Positions 1-8,616 of a DNA stretch of 64,000 nucleotides are shown in pieces. The stretch is from CBDHFQ01 sp965262565 (lineage in GTDB: Bacteria; Bacteroidota; Bacteroidia; J057), in contig CBDHFQ010000044.1 in assembly GCA_965262565.1 (NCBI GenBank), positions 1 through 64,000 of the forward strand, read 5' to 3'. The stretch's first letter is position 1; every line of letters starts with the position of its first letter. The position numbers were made by a program, and so were the translations under genes. The notes beneath the pieces were generated by a model. It was not told where the DNA came from and did no database searches. It was given only the letters and a program-made list of their open reading frames with translations.

Positions 1-114
1 CCACATCCATATTTTGTTCCCGTCAAGTTGAGTTCATCCCGCAACACCCAGAGAAGTGGCATATGTGCCTCAACTTCTAATTGATATGATTTTTCCATTG
101 ATATTCAATTCCAT
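1..114 (-). CDS. [2Fe-2S] small subunit of a xanthine-dehydrogenase-family oxidoreductase (5' end only, frameshifted)
   Basis: The minus strand of the first 114 bases encodes the start of an isoquinoline-1-oxidoreductase-type iron-sulfur subunit. From an ATG at 114-112 it reads MELNINGK. After a one-base slip in the T run at 90-94 (five T, four expected) it continues SYQLEVEAHMPLLWV and then LRDELNLTGTKYGC, where the window ends. The last stretch is the hallmark just before the first Cys cluster and matches the intact paralogue at 23469-23927. Without the slip, the open frame would start at the ATG at 98-96. The rest of the gene, and presumably its molybdopterin subunit, lies beyond the left edge. 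It is divergent from the lipoprotein gene at 239, with a palindrome (183-201) in between. The frame break may be a sequence error, because every gene in this first 1.7 kb shows the same kind of lesion. Confidence 0.72.
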
Positions 115-182
115 ACAAGAATGTTTAAGGGTTTAGGGAAGTTAAGAAGAATTCGGTAGGAATAGAAAAATAAAATTTTAAT

Positions 183-201
183 TAGTTAGGATTACTAACT
201 A
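183..201. promoter_or_regulatory. Putative MarR operator, copy 1 (7-5-7 inverted repeat)
   Basis: The sequence TAGTTAG-GATTA-CTAACTA is a perfect 7-bp inverted repeat with a 5-bp spacer. It lies in the divergent region between the minus-strand [2Fe-2S] gene and the plus-strand lipoprotein gene. The first 18 bases recur exactly at 991-1008, upstream of the MarR-family gene. A palindrome of this size repeated in front of the regulator and its neighbour is the usual layout of a MarR autoregulatory operator. The assignment is by inference. Confidence 0.6.
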
Positions 202-238
202 TATTGCTGTTGTTTTTCACTCTTAATTCGAATTACTC

Positions 239-975
239 ATGAAAAAAACATTCATTTTTTTATCTATTAATGGCTTTTTTGTTTATCCTTAATGGCTTCA
301 TGCCATAAGCCGGATCCTGGTATTGATGACAACTTACTTATTAGAGAAGTAATAGTTACTCATCATGAACAGCTTTCTATGACCATTTGGGAGATTAGCG
401 TAGAAGGAAAAGCTGGTGCAACCACTCCCACACCTGTAGGTCAATTGCATACCGCTCCTGTTTTGGGTTATGTTTTTTCCAACTAGCTTACAGCCAAAAG
501 ATGTAGGGTTTGGAGCTGTGGAGGGTATAGTAGCTTTGGCATTAACTTCTCATCCCGATTTTGATGATACGCCTTTATGGGATGAAAATAATGATCAAAA
601 GTTTGATAATGATGGCATCGTGTGGCATCCTCATTGGGTAGTCTTAAATGAAGGACGATAGAGTCAAAGGTGGGCTATCTGTAGTGCAATTCGAACCTCA
701 GGATTCTTCCGTTGTCCTACCTCCTACTAATCCAGGAATGCCAATGTACATGGATTCGCCAGGTTTTTCAAGTTGTTACTGAAGGAAATGTGATCAAGGT
801 CATCATTCCAGACTTCAGATTAAACCATCATACAAATTTTCAGTATGATGCCGTGAGTTGCTATATGGAAGTTAATACAGAAGATGACAGCAGACCCCTA
901 CTTGGTGTTTATGAAGTATACCATGTAGCTAGTGGAGATTTATCCCTCCCTTTTAGTGTGGCGATAAGTGAATAA
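239..975 (+). pseudogene. Lipoprotein of unknown function, broken by five +1 frameshifts
   Basis: Removing one base at each of five places restores one open frame of about 240 codons: A at 269-270, A at 291-292, T in the run 473-478, A in 646-648 and T in 764-768. The repaired N-terminus reads MKKTFIFLSIMAFLFIL followed by MASCHKP, a convincing signal peptide with a lipobox Cys. The body contains DFDDTPLWDENNDQKFDNDG, an Asp-rich stretch that could bind calcium, then WHPHWVVL, PPTNPGMPMYMDSPGF and a C-terminal half with a single Cys. I do not recognise the family. It sits between two copies of the same palindrome and just before the MarR gene, so it is probably a member of that regulon. Either the gene is decayed or the sequence carries homopolymer errors; the uniform +1 pattern favours errors. 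Confidence 0.6.
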
Positions 976-991
976 AAAATTTGCTCTAAAT

Positions 992-1008
992 AGTTAGGAT
1001 TACTAACT
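992..1008. promoter_or_regulatory. Putative MarR operator, copy 2 (6-5-6 inverted repeat)
   Basis: AGTTAG-GATTA-CTAACT, identical over 18 bases (991-1008) to the copy at 183-200, lies 44 bases before the MarR start codon. A third, degenerate copy in reverse orientation starts at 1038 (AGTTAGTAAT, 10 of 10, then partial) and runs into the ATG at 1052. Two sites in front of the regulator suggest negative autoregulation. Confidence 0.6.
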
Positions 1009-1051
1009 TGGTTTTTATCCTATATGATGGGAAGCTAAGTTAGTAATTCAT

Positions 1052-1655
1052 ATGCAAAGCCCTTTTAATAGAAAATCTCAGCAGGAAGATGTGACTAGTA
1101 AGATTGTTGTTGGCCTGGAGAAGATATCCGAAGCTTTTAGGAGTATGATATGGGAGTATGCGAAGATGAAAAACTTAAGCCCCATACAAATACAGATATT
1201 AATTTTCCTGAAAAATCATGAAGCCGCTCTATGTAATGTCAGCCATTTAGCCAAAGAATTTAACCTGACCAAACCTACTATCAGTGATGCTATCAAAGTA
1301 TTTACAGAGAAAAAATCTCATAGAAAAGCAGAATTCTCCTGAAGACAAAAGAGCCTATACTATAAAAATTACTCAGTTTGGCGAAAAAATAATACAACAA
1401 GCGGAACACTATACTCAACCCATTCAGGAAATTATATCACGGCTGGATGATCCAGAAAAAATCAGTTTATATCATAGTATCAGCTCCTTAATTTATCATC
1501 TTAACCAAACTGGTATTATACAGGTTCAGCGGATGTGTTTTCGTTGTGCTTTTTATCAGTACCAACGAGGAAAATCCTATTGTCATTTGATGAAGCAGGA
1601 TTTACAGACAGAACAAATTCGATTGGACTGCCCTGAATTTAAGAGCTTAGGATGA
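1052..1655 (+). pseudogene. MarR-family transcriptional regulator with C-terminal Cys motif (one +1 frameshift)
   Basis: The first part, to about codon 86, has the MarR helices and the DNA-recognition segment NVSHLAKEFNLTKPTISDAI. The second part, in another frame, carries the wing: KNLIEKQNSPEDKRAYTIK. Deleting one A from the six-A run at 1310-1315 fuses them into a normal length of about 200 residues. The C-terminal extension holds four Cys in the order CFRC, then SYC, then DCPEF. This spacing recalls redox- or metal-sensing extensions in some Bacteroidota MarR proteins, so the ligand could be an Fe-S cluster or zinc, by inference. Operators lie upstream (992-1008 and 183-201), and the neighbouring oxidoreductase and lipoprotein are likely targets. 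As written, the protein would end at 1342 without its wing. Confidence 0.75.
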
Positions 1656-1870
1656 GGGATATTGTTTGATTTAGCTTGCCTATACAACCACTGAATTTCT
1701 GGTGGTTCAAGCTCGAGAAGGAGCTATTTATCAAGTGCCTTAGTACTCTTTTCTCTCCAAATTCACTTTTAATGAATTTCATTTGTTTGGAAGGGTTGGT
1801 TTAGCTGAAAATCCCAATGGTAAGAATAATTCTGTCTACTTCATACACATAGTTAGTAGTGGTAAAAAAA

Positions 1871-4288
1871 TCATCTCTGACGGTAGTAAATTCGCTGTTC
1901 ATTGCTTTCCAAAATGCCTAAATCTATGCTTTGCCACTGTAAGGTGGCGGATAATTTTCCTTCCAAAAAAGTTTTCTTCACAGTCAGACTAGGATTGTAA
2001 AATCTGGAATCCTCTCCTTGAGCCGTAACTCTGTCTGATAAATAATTAAAAGCCGCCTGAACAGATAAAGTTGGTGCGATATCAAATTGAGCATTCACAT
2101 TGACCGAATAAATAACGTTAGCTGTATTAATCTCATCTCCAAATAAATTTCCTTTAATTCTGTATCGGTAAACATTTCCTCCTACATATAATTGAAACCA
2201 TTCAGATGGATACAAATTACTGCCTACCTCTACCCCCAAAGCCAGGGCATTGCCCGCATTGGTATAAATTCTGTTAAGGATAGAGTCGTTAAATATTGTA
2301 TTTACCCGATTGATGACGTTTTGAACGTGCCTGACATATCCAGTCCCAAAAACTGTATTATTACCCCAATTTTTTATAATGCCCAATTCTCCTAAATCAA
2401 TAAATTCAGGCAATAATTCTGCATCTCCTTGCTCTAAGGTTTCATTATGTTCACGCTCAGGAAAAGGAGTCATTTTAAAGGTAGTGGTCCTTTCTATTCT
2501 TCTGCTGTAACCTGCTTTTAACGTCCAATTATTACTCAAATCATATTGGAGATTCAGGGTGGGAAAGGGTTGAATAATATCATATAAAAAGGTCGTATCA
2601 GGTGAGGCTAATGTTACTTGTCGGTCCATATACTCCCCCCTAATTCCCGCACTATACTGTAATTTGTTCCATGTCCCAGAAAATTGGGTATAAAGGCTGT
2701 GGATTTGTCGTTTAAGCTCAATTCTATTAGTAAACAATGGATTTTCAATGAACTTATTATTTTCAACATCTCTATCGAGATAGATAAAGTCTCCTGGATG
2801 AAAGAGAAAACGATATTGGTATCCACTTTCCCATGTTATTCCATGTAGGTTCTTGCTGAAATCTGCTTTCACACGGAATCCATCGAGGGGATTATCATTT
2901 GTGTTAAACTGGTACTGAAGCGTATCAGAAATATTGGGCCAGGAAAGACTGGAATTATCCGTAGGTCCGCCTAGTATCGTTCTTTCATATAATGCTGATA
3001 GGGATAGTGTACTGCTTTCATCGAACTTCAATGAGTAATCCAATCCACCGATAATAAAATCTCCTTGTCGAACTCTTAGATTTTCATTGAAATAGGTAAG
3101 GCTATTGACTATTTCGACATTACTTAGCACTGTTCCGGATTCCTGAAATAATTCCCAGTAAGTTTCCGGTCCCAAAAAATTAGCTAAAGGAATAAAGGTG
3201 CGTTGTTGGGGAGTATATAGAATATCTGCAGTTCTGTATTGTGTTCTGTCTCCTGCTAGAAAACTTAAGGAGATAAGTTGTTTTTCATCGGGCTTGAATA
3301 AAGCGGATAATCTGCCAGAATATCTCTCCCGATCAAAACTCCTCTCTCCTATCGATGGGTATTCCGTAAGTACTTCATTAAGGTAGGTATTCACATAGCC
3401 AATTCGTTGTCCTGCTAAATCATCTCTATAATAATCAAGACCTATGGAAAGATCCCATTTACCTTTTTTCAGATTTACGGTAATATCTCCTCCATACCTT
3501 CGACTAGCCTCAGCATTTTCATAAGATTCAATATTTGGCGCACCCACCAATCCATTTAATTGCATATAAAATCCATCTGTTGCTCCCCTTCGAGTAGTAA
3601 TATTAATAATTCCCGCTGCTCCATCTGGATCGTATTTGGCGGAAGGTGTGGTTAAAATCTCTATATGTTGGACTGAGTTTGCAGGAAGTTGGTTAATCAA
3701 CGTAGCAGCATCTGTTTGAATTTGGCGTCCATCTATCATAACAATAAATCCCTGACTACCTCTTAAAAAAATTTCTCCTTGAGCATTCACAGATACTCCA
3801 GGTAAATTTTTCAGGATATCAGAGACATTTCCTCCCTGGGCATTTTGGAATTGGGTCCCATCATACACCTGTCGATCTATCTGATGAAAACTTTTGCTTT
3901 TCCTTCCGGTAATTTCGATTTCTTCTAATAGCCTTGAATTTGGTAGCAGGCCGATCAATCCCAGGTCTTTGGATTCACCCCTAGCCAGTGAAATAGGGGT
4001 ATAAATATGGGAATCATAGCCCAAAAAACGGATCTCCACAAAATAGGTACCTTCATATATGTCTGATAGTTGAAAAAAACCTAATGAATCTGCCAATGTT
4101 CCCCCTACTTGCGTGCTGTCTTCAATCTGATATAAACTAATAGATGCATATCCCAGCGAATTGTATTCAAGGGAGTCTGCAACTTGACCGGTGAGATTGG
4201 ATAATTGTCCACATACCGTAAGTTCCCAAAAGATGACTATGACTAAGAGAACCGTGCGGCCTAACAACGGAAGGAAGAATTGATTCAT
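1871..4288 (-). CDS. Outer-membrane beta-barrel receptor (TonB-dependent-receptor-like, CarboxypepD_reg plus plug)
   Basis: This 805-residue protein has an N-terminal membrane segment with a cleavage-like site (VCGQLSN). A carboxypeptidase-D regulatory-like beta sandwich spans about residues 30-105. A plug follows at about 135-235 with the hallmarks SDILKNLPGVSVNAQGE, RGSQGFIVMIDGR and GAAGIINITTRRG. The rest is an alternating aromatic/polar beta-barrel. This is the architecture of the outer membrane beta-barrel family that replaces classical SusC in many Bacteroidota. No SusD or substrate enzyme lies beside it, so the ligand is unknown. It is a single gene; the 260 bases upstream hold no other gene. 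It converges with the MarR gene across a 215-base gap. Length and motifs are complete. Confidence 0.85.
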   Translation of the reverse strand: MNQFFLPLLGRTVLLVIVIFWELTVCGQLSNLTGQVADSLEYNSLGYASISLYQIEDSTQVGGTLADSLGFFQLSDIYEGTYFVEIRFLGYDSHIYTPISLARGESKDLGLIGLLPNSRLLEEIEITGRKSKSFHQIDRQVYDGTQFQNAQGGNVSDILKNLPGVSVNAQGEIFLRGSQGFIVMIDGRQIQTDAATLINQLPANSVQHIEILTTPSAKYDPDGAAGIINITTRRGATDGFYMQLNGLVGAPNIESYENAEASRRYGGDITVNLKKGKWDLSIGLDYYRDDLAGQRIGYVNTYLNEVLTEYPSIGERSFDRERYSGRLSALFKPDEKQLISLSFLAGDRTQYRTADILYTPQQRTFIPLANFLGPETYWELFQESGTVLSNVEIVNSLTYFNENLRVRQGDFIIGGLDYSLKFDESSTLSLSALYERTILGGPTDNSSLSWPNISDTLQYQFNTNDNPLDGFRVKADFSKNLHGITWESGYQYRFLFHPGDFIYLDRDVENNKFIENPLFTNRIELKRQIHSLYTQFSGTWNKLQYSAGIRGEYMDRQVTLASPDTTFLYDIIQPFPTLNLQYDLSNNWTLKAGYSRRIERTTTFKMTPFPEREHNETLEQGDAELLPEFIDLGELGIIKNWGNNTVFGTGYVRHVQNVINRVNTIFNDSILNRIYTNAGNALALGVEVGSNLYPSEWFQLYVGGNVYRYRIKGNLFGDEINTANVIYSVNVNAQFDIAPTLSVQAAFNYLSDRVTAQGEDSRFYNPSLTVKKTFLEGKLSATLQWQSIDLGILESNEQRIYYRQR

Positions 4289-4547
4289 AGGATAAATTAT
4301 AAATATCTATCGCAATATAAGCTTGTATGTAAACTCAGTATGTTTATCATACCCCTTCCCGGACACATGATGTTGTATGAAACTGGATTAAGTCATTTCC
4401 ATAGAGGTAACCTAATTTCAGCGGGGAAAGTTTAAGTATTTTAGCAATAGATAGAGAAAGCGCCTTTCTTAAGGTATCTCATTTCATCCCATAATAGGAT
4501 TTCTATTTATAATTTATCCGTTAGTTGGGCTCTGAGATTTATGATCT

Positions 4548-4964
4548 CTACAGAAGCCATTTTTTCATATAATTTCTCAATACATTTAATTTGATGGGTT
4601 TAGCAATAAAATCCTCCATACCAACCTGGAAACAATTATTCCTGTCATTTTCCGTTGCATTTGCGGTCAAAGCAATGATGAGCGGTTGGACGATATGTTG
4701 GTTATCTCTAATGATTTTTGTAGCAGAAATCCCATCTAACATAGGCATCTGTAAATCCATAATGATCAGATCAAAGGGTCGCATTTCGACAAAATCGACT
4801 GCCTCTTGCCCGTTATTAGCCACTTCTACTTTTGCATTAAATTTCTTTAACATCCTTAACGCCACTTGCTGATTGATCTTGTTATCTTCCACTAACAAAA
4901 TGTTAAAGTTTGACAGATCTATTTCTTCTTGTTTAGATTCAATTTTTGGGGTAACGTCATACAT
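4548..4964 (-). CDS. Single-domain response regulator (REC, hybrid-kinase type)
   Basis: This protein of about 138 residues is essentially one receiver domain. The acidic pair is in LLVEDN (residues 26-27), the phospho-acceptor Asp is about residue 70 in LIIMDLQMPMLDG, the switch Thr is in ALTANA (about 100), and the conserved Lys is in FIAKP (about 122). The KINQQVA and ALTANATENDR stretches are typical of the C-terminal receivers of hybrid histidine kinases rather than of transcription regulators, and there is no output domain. I start at the ATG at 4964; an upstream TTG at 4976 would add four residues. No kinase is adjacent, so it may relay phosphate from a kinase elsewhere or be a detached remnant of a hybrid kinase. 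Confidence 0.85.
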   Translation of the reverse strand: MYDVTPKIESKQEEIDLSNFNILLVEDNKINQQVALRMLKKFNAKVEVANNGQEAVDFVEMRPFDLIIMDLQMPMLDGISATKIIRDNQHIVQPLIIALTANATENDRNNCFQVGMEDFIAKPIKLNVLRNYMKKWLL

Positions 4965-4976
4965 AATTACTTGCAA

Positions 4977-5362
4977 TTGATAAGTGTTATGAATAAAACC
5001 AATTTTTACATGGATGAATGTAGCTACATTGGTAATTGTAGATCAACAGCATTAAAAGTAATCCTTTGGTAAAATGAATGTAATTGCTTGTATTAGATAC
5101 TACTTCTGTTAAGATAGCCTACAGAATTTAAACACCACAAACATTTATTATAGGAAAATTACATATAACTTATATACAAGTTTATTGTAATATACTGTAT
5201 TATAATTAAATAGAACAGCCGATTAATATCTATAACGAATTTGGAAATGTTTGAATAACAGTAAAGAATGTATACATATTATTTTGTATACCATTATTTT
5301 CTCACATACATATAAAAATATATCCATGCAATAATTTGATGAACCTAAATTGGAGTTAAAAA
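4977..5362. other. Intergenic region, AT-rich, no gene seen
   Basis: About 386 bases lie between the start of the receiver gene and the stop of the Rieske-TPP gene. The stretch is very AT-rich with runs such as TATATACAAG and ATATAAAAATATATCC. It must contain the receiver gene's promoter and the end of the Rieske operon transcript. I found no clear hairpin-plus-T-run terminator, conserved RNA or ORF with coding character. Confidence 0.5.
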
Positions 5363-7309
5363 TTAGATTAATCCTACATCCGTTCTCACTTCCATTAAAC
5401 CTGGCCCTTTGTGAGCCAACAATCTTTTCATCGCATCTTCAAGTTGCTCTTTTTTCTCAACTAATACTCCTAAGGCGCCACATCCTTGAGCATATTCAGC
5501 AAAATTAGGATTTACTAAACCGGTGGCCCAAACATCGAACTCACCACTGCGTTGTTCCTTAGAAATTTTTCCTAACTCATTATTATTCAAAATAATGGCT
5601 TTAATGGGCATCTCATACTTTACTGCTGTAGTCAGTTCGGCCAGATATTGACAGAATCCTCCGTCCCCTGCTACAGCAATAATAGGTCGTTCCTTTCCAA
5701 CAGCTGCCCAGGCTCCCATCGCTGCAGGATAGGCAAACCCAATGGACCCGAGGTAGCCAGACATCAGGAAAGACTGATGTGTACATTCAAAATATCGACC
5801 GAAAGAATAGGCATTATTTCCTACATCCACACACATTACTGCATTTTGAGGTGCCTGCTTTGTCAATTCATGAAAGACAGCGATAGAACTGACTCCTTCT
5901 CCCCTGTCTTCTGAAAGGCGCTTCTGCTTTTCTGTTCTCCATATTGTCCAGCGATCAGCAATGACCTCCTTTCTATCCTCTTTATTATAAGCCGCTACCT
6001 GCCCCCTCAGCCTATCCACCGTAACAGAAATTTCTCCCCATACCGCAGCATCAATTTTATGGAATTTACTGAGAGCCAATGGATCAAAATCGATTTGTAT
6101 AGTAGGAATTTTAGGGGTAATGCCAGTATGCTTAGAAAAAGAAGCTCCAATGACTAATAAAAGATCTGCTTCGTTCATGAAATAAGAAGCTATAGGTGTT
6201 CCACTTCTTCCCAGCACACCACATCCTAAGGGATGAACGTCTGGAATCAACCCTTTGCCTTTAAAGGTAGTCATCACCGGACAATTTAATTGTTCAGCTA
6301 ATCCAATGACCTTATCCATATGAAATCTTGCTCCATGGCCTACAATAATGACAGGTGTTTTTGATTGGTTCAACATATTTAAGGCCTTCTCAAACGATTC
6401 TTCTGGAGGAGATATCGTCATGGGCGTAATTCTTCCTTCAGGCGTTTGCGCCATTTCTCCCTCTTGCGCAGGGAGAACCTGAACTTCATCTGGAAAAGTG
6501 AGATGGGACACATCTCTTTTCAAAAGAGCATGCTTAATGGCCAGCGTCATTAATTCGGCATGGTTACTATTATGCATAACTCTGTGATTAAATTCCGCGA
6601 CTGTATTAAACGCTCTCACTAAATCTAATTCCTGGAAATTACCTGTACCGACTACCTGTGTAGCAACTTGCCCAGTAAGTGCCAGGATGGGAGCTCTATC
6701 CACTTTAGCATCCCATAATCCCGTGAACATATTCGTGGAACCCGGACCTGCTATCGCAAAACAAGCCGCTGGTTTCCCTGTCAATTTACCATATGCAGAA
6801 GCAGCAAAAGAGGCAGCTCCTTCATGCCTTATTCCAATATATGTTAACTTTCCTTTTTCCGCTTGCCTTCTCAATGCATCTGCAAAACCTAAATTTGAGT
6901 GCCCTACCATTCCAAATACATGCGTTATTCCCCAATTTATCATAGTTTCTACCATGATATCTGAAATTGTCGTCATATGCGGTTTTTCCTCAGGCAAACC
7001 TACATAAATCCCATCTTCTCTTTCTTCCACTGGATAGGAATCTACCCCATCATCATGTCCTCCGGGAGAATTTCCTGTACATGGATGATACTCCCATCCA
7101 TGCCAGGGACATCTCAGCCATCCTTTTTCTATACTACCTTCCCCTAAAGGCCCTCCCTGATGTGGACACTTATTATCTAATGCACAAATTTTCCCTTCAT
7201 AATAAGTAAGACAAATGCCCTTATGTCCGGCTGTAGCTGTAGTAACCCTTCCTTCCTGTAAATCTTCTTTGTGATCAAGTACTTTATACCAAACAAATGT
7301 ATTATTCAT
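5363..7309 (-). CDS. Rieske [2Fe-2S] domain fused to a thiamine-pyrophosphate enzyme (pyruvate oxidase/acetolactate synthase family)
   Basis: This is a 648-residue fusion. Residues 1-110 are a Rieske domain with C48-P-H50 and C67-P-W-H70 as cluster ligands. Residues 112-648 are a full three-domain TPP enzyme: the PYR domain holds the cofactor-activating Glu163 in RHEGAASFAA, a central domain follows, and the PP domain has GDGGF at 548-552 and NNNELG at about 575 for Mg-diphosphate binding. The core resembles pyruvate:quinone oxidases and acetolactate synthases, which act on 2-oxo acids. Typical members lack a Rieske domain, so electrons from the TPP intermediate could pass straight to the cluster (inference). 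It is the last gene of a run of eight minus-strand genes, 42 bases after the antiporter gene. The substrate cannot be read from the sequence; a non-redox carboligase with a regulatory Rieske domain is the alternative. Confidence 0.88.
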   Translation of the reverse strand: MNNTFVWYKVLDHKEDLQEGRVTTATAGHKGICLTYYEGKICALDNKCPHQGGPLGEGSIEKGWLRCPWHGWEYHPCTGNSPGGHDDGVDSYPVEEREDGIYVGLPEEKPHMTTISDIMVETMINWGITHVFGMVGHSNLGFADALRRQAEKGKLTYIGIRHEGAASFAASAYGKLTGKPAACFAIAGPGSTNMFTGLWDAKVDRAPILALTGQVATQVVGTGNFQELDLVRAFNTVAEFNHRVMHNSNHAELMTLAIKHALLKRDVSHLTFPDEVQVLPAQEGEMAQTPEGRITPMTISPPEESFEKALNMLNQSKTPVIIVGHGARFHMDKVIGLAEQLNCPVMTTFKGKGLIPDVHPLGCGVLGRSGTPIASYFMNEADLLLVIGASFSKHTGITPKIPTIQIDFDPLALSKFHKIDAAVWGEISVTVDRLRGQVAAYNKEDRKEVIADRWTIWRTEKQKRLSEDRGEGVSSIAVFHELTKQAPQNAVMCVDVGNNAYSFGRYFECTHQSFLMSGYLGSIGFAYPAAMGAWAAVGKERPIIAVAGDGGFCQYLAELTTAVKYEMPIKAIILNNNELGKISKEQRSGEFDVWATGLVNPNFAEYAQGCGALGVLVEKKEQLEDAMKRLLAHKGPGLMEVRTDVGLI

Positions 7310-7351
7310 TATATGTGTGTTAAGACCATATGTTAAATTGAGTTGCTCAAG

Positions 7352-8590
7352 CTACTCATAAAGCTTCATGGTAAGTTTGGAAAGGGTTAATCCCTGAACT
7401 AAAATTGAGAATACTACTACCATATATGTAATGAATACTATAGCATTCTTAGTAGGTATCTCTTCACTAAGAGATAAAGCCAAGGCTACAGAGATCCCCC
7501 CCCTCAATCCTCCCCAGGTAAGCAACGTTACAGCTCCTAATGTTGATAAACCTTCCTCTTTTATAAAAGTAAAAGGCAATAATACAGAAATAAATCTTCC
7601 CACAAGCGTAATAATGATAGCAAAAAATCCCAGGAAAAGATATGAAGGTTCGAATTTCAATGCAAAAATGACCAATCCAATTAATACAAACAGAACGCCA
7701 TTGAGAATATCGTCCAGCATATCCCAAAAGTGTTCTACCCGATTTTCTGCTTTTTCGGAGAAAGTGGGCTTACTTATATTATTGCCCACCACCAAACCAG
7801 CAGCCACCATCGCTAGAGGTCCCGAAACGTGAAGTAAAGAAGCTAGCGTATATCCTCCTAAGGCAATCGCAAGGGTAATTAATACATCAATTTTGGGTTC
7901 ATCATCTATAGTTTTCAATAATTGCCAGCCAAGAAATCCTAATATCAGTCCGTAAATGATCCCTCCAATAGCTTCTTCTACAAATAGATCTATTATTTCC
8001 CGCGCTCCAAATACTTCTCCCTCCATGGCGGTAGCTAATGTTAAGATAGTTACAAAGACGACGACACCAATCCCATCATTGAACAAACTTTCACCCTCAA
8101 TCTTAAGCTCCATGCTCTTTTTTACATTGGATTCTTTTAAGATAGCTAATACAGCTATAGGATCTGTTGGGGAAATTAGTGCTCCAAAAAGTAATGCATA
8201 CATAAACGGGATATCTAACCCTACCCCTATACTGGCCAGATATACTAACCCACCGATAATAAAGGTCGAAATCAGTACCCCTAAGGTAGAGAATAGTATT
8301 ACTGCTTTTCTTTGCTCCTGTAGTTCCTTGATATTTACATGCATAGCTCCGGCAAAAAGAAGCATGCTTAACATCACATCTAACAAAATCGTCTTAAAGT
8401 CTAAATTGAGAACTGTTTGGCAAAAGAAACTATAAGTGTTTGGGGATAATTGCTCGATTAGTAGAAAAAATATGGCTGTAGATAGCCCTAAAACCATTAA
8501 TCCTATAGTCGTTGGCAATTTTAACCATTTGTGGTTGATATAGCTAAATAAAGCCGACAAGGATAAAATTAGTGTAAAGGAGGCGAACAT
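7352..8590 (-). CDS. Na+/H+ antiporter, CPA1/NhaP family
   Basis: This 412-residue membrane protein has about 12 hydrophobic segments. Family signatures are present: ISPTDPIAVLAILKE in the middle (the SPTDP motif of the transport core), GESLFNDGIGVVVF (the ND pair), and WGGLRGGISVALALSL near the C-terminus. It exchanges cytoplasmic Na+ or K+ for protons across the inner membrane. The C-terminus is short, without a long cytoplasmic regulatory domain. It lies inside the Rieske operon, 26 bases from the upstream Cys-motif gene and 42 from the Rieske-TPP gene. It may therefore balance pH or ion gradients linked to the redox activity (inference). Lone housekeeping use is also possible. Confidence 0.9.
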   Translation of the reverse strand: MFASFTLILSLSALFSYINHKWLKLPTTIGLMVLGLSTAIFFLLIEQLSPNTYSFFCQTVLNLDFKTILLDVMLSMLLFAGAMHVNIKELQEQRKAVILFSTLGVLISTFIIGGLVYLASIGVGLDIPFMYALLFGALISPTDPIAVLAILKESNVKKSMELKIEGESLFNDGIGVVVFVTILTLATAMEGEVFGAREIIDLFVEEAIGGIIYGLILGFLGWQLLKTIDDEPKIDVLITLAIALGGYTLASLLHVSGPLAMVAAGLVVGNNISKPTFSEKAENRVEHFWDMLDDILNGVLFVLIGLVIFALKFEPSYLFLGFFAIIITLVGRFISVLLPFTFIKEEGLSTLGAVTLLTWGGLRGGISVALALSLSEEIPTKNAIVFITYMVVVFSILVQGLTLSKLTMKLYE

Positions 8591-8616
8591 TGTGAGTAGT
8601 ATTTTATGAACCTGTG

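Noticed and set aside
3198..3386. Open frames opposite to the outer-membrane receptor gene (also 1783-1992 and 2192-2395)
   Set aside because: They are antisense to strongly supported coding DNA and show no motifs.
4548..4964. A hidden hybrid kinase upstream of the single receiver domain
   Set aside because: The frame is closed on both sides and the 386-base upstream gap holds no kinase motifs, so the gene really is a stand-alone receiver.
5648..7209. Open frames antisense to the Rieske-TPP gene
   Set aside because: Mirror frames of a conserved enzyme; only the minus-strand reading carries domains and catalytic residues.
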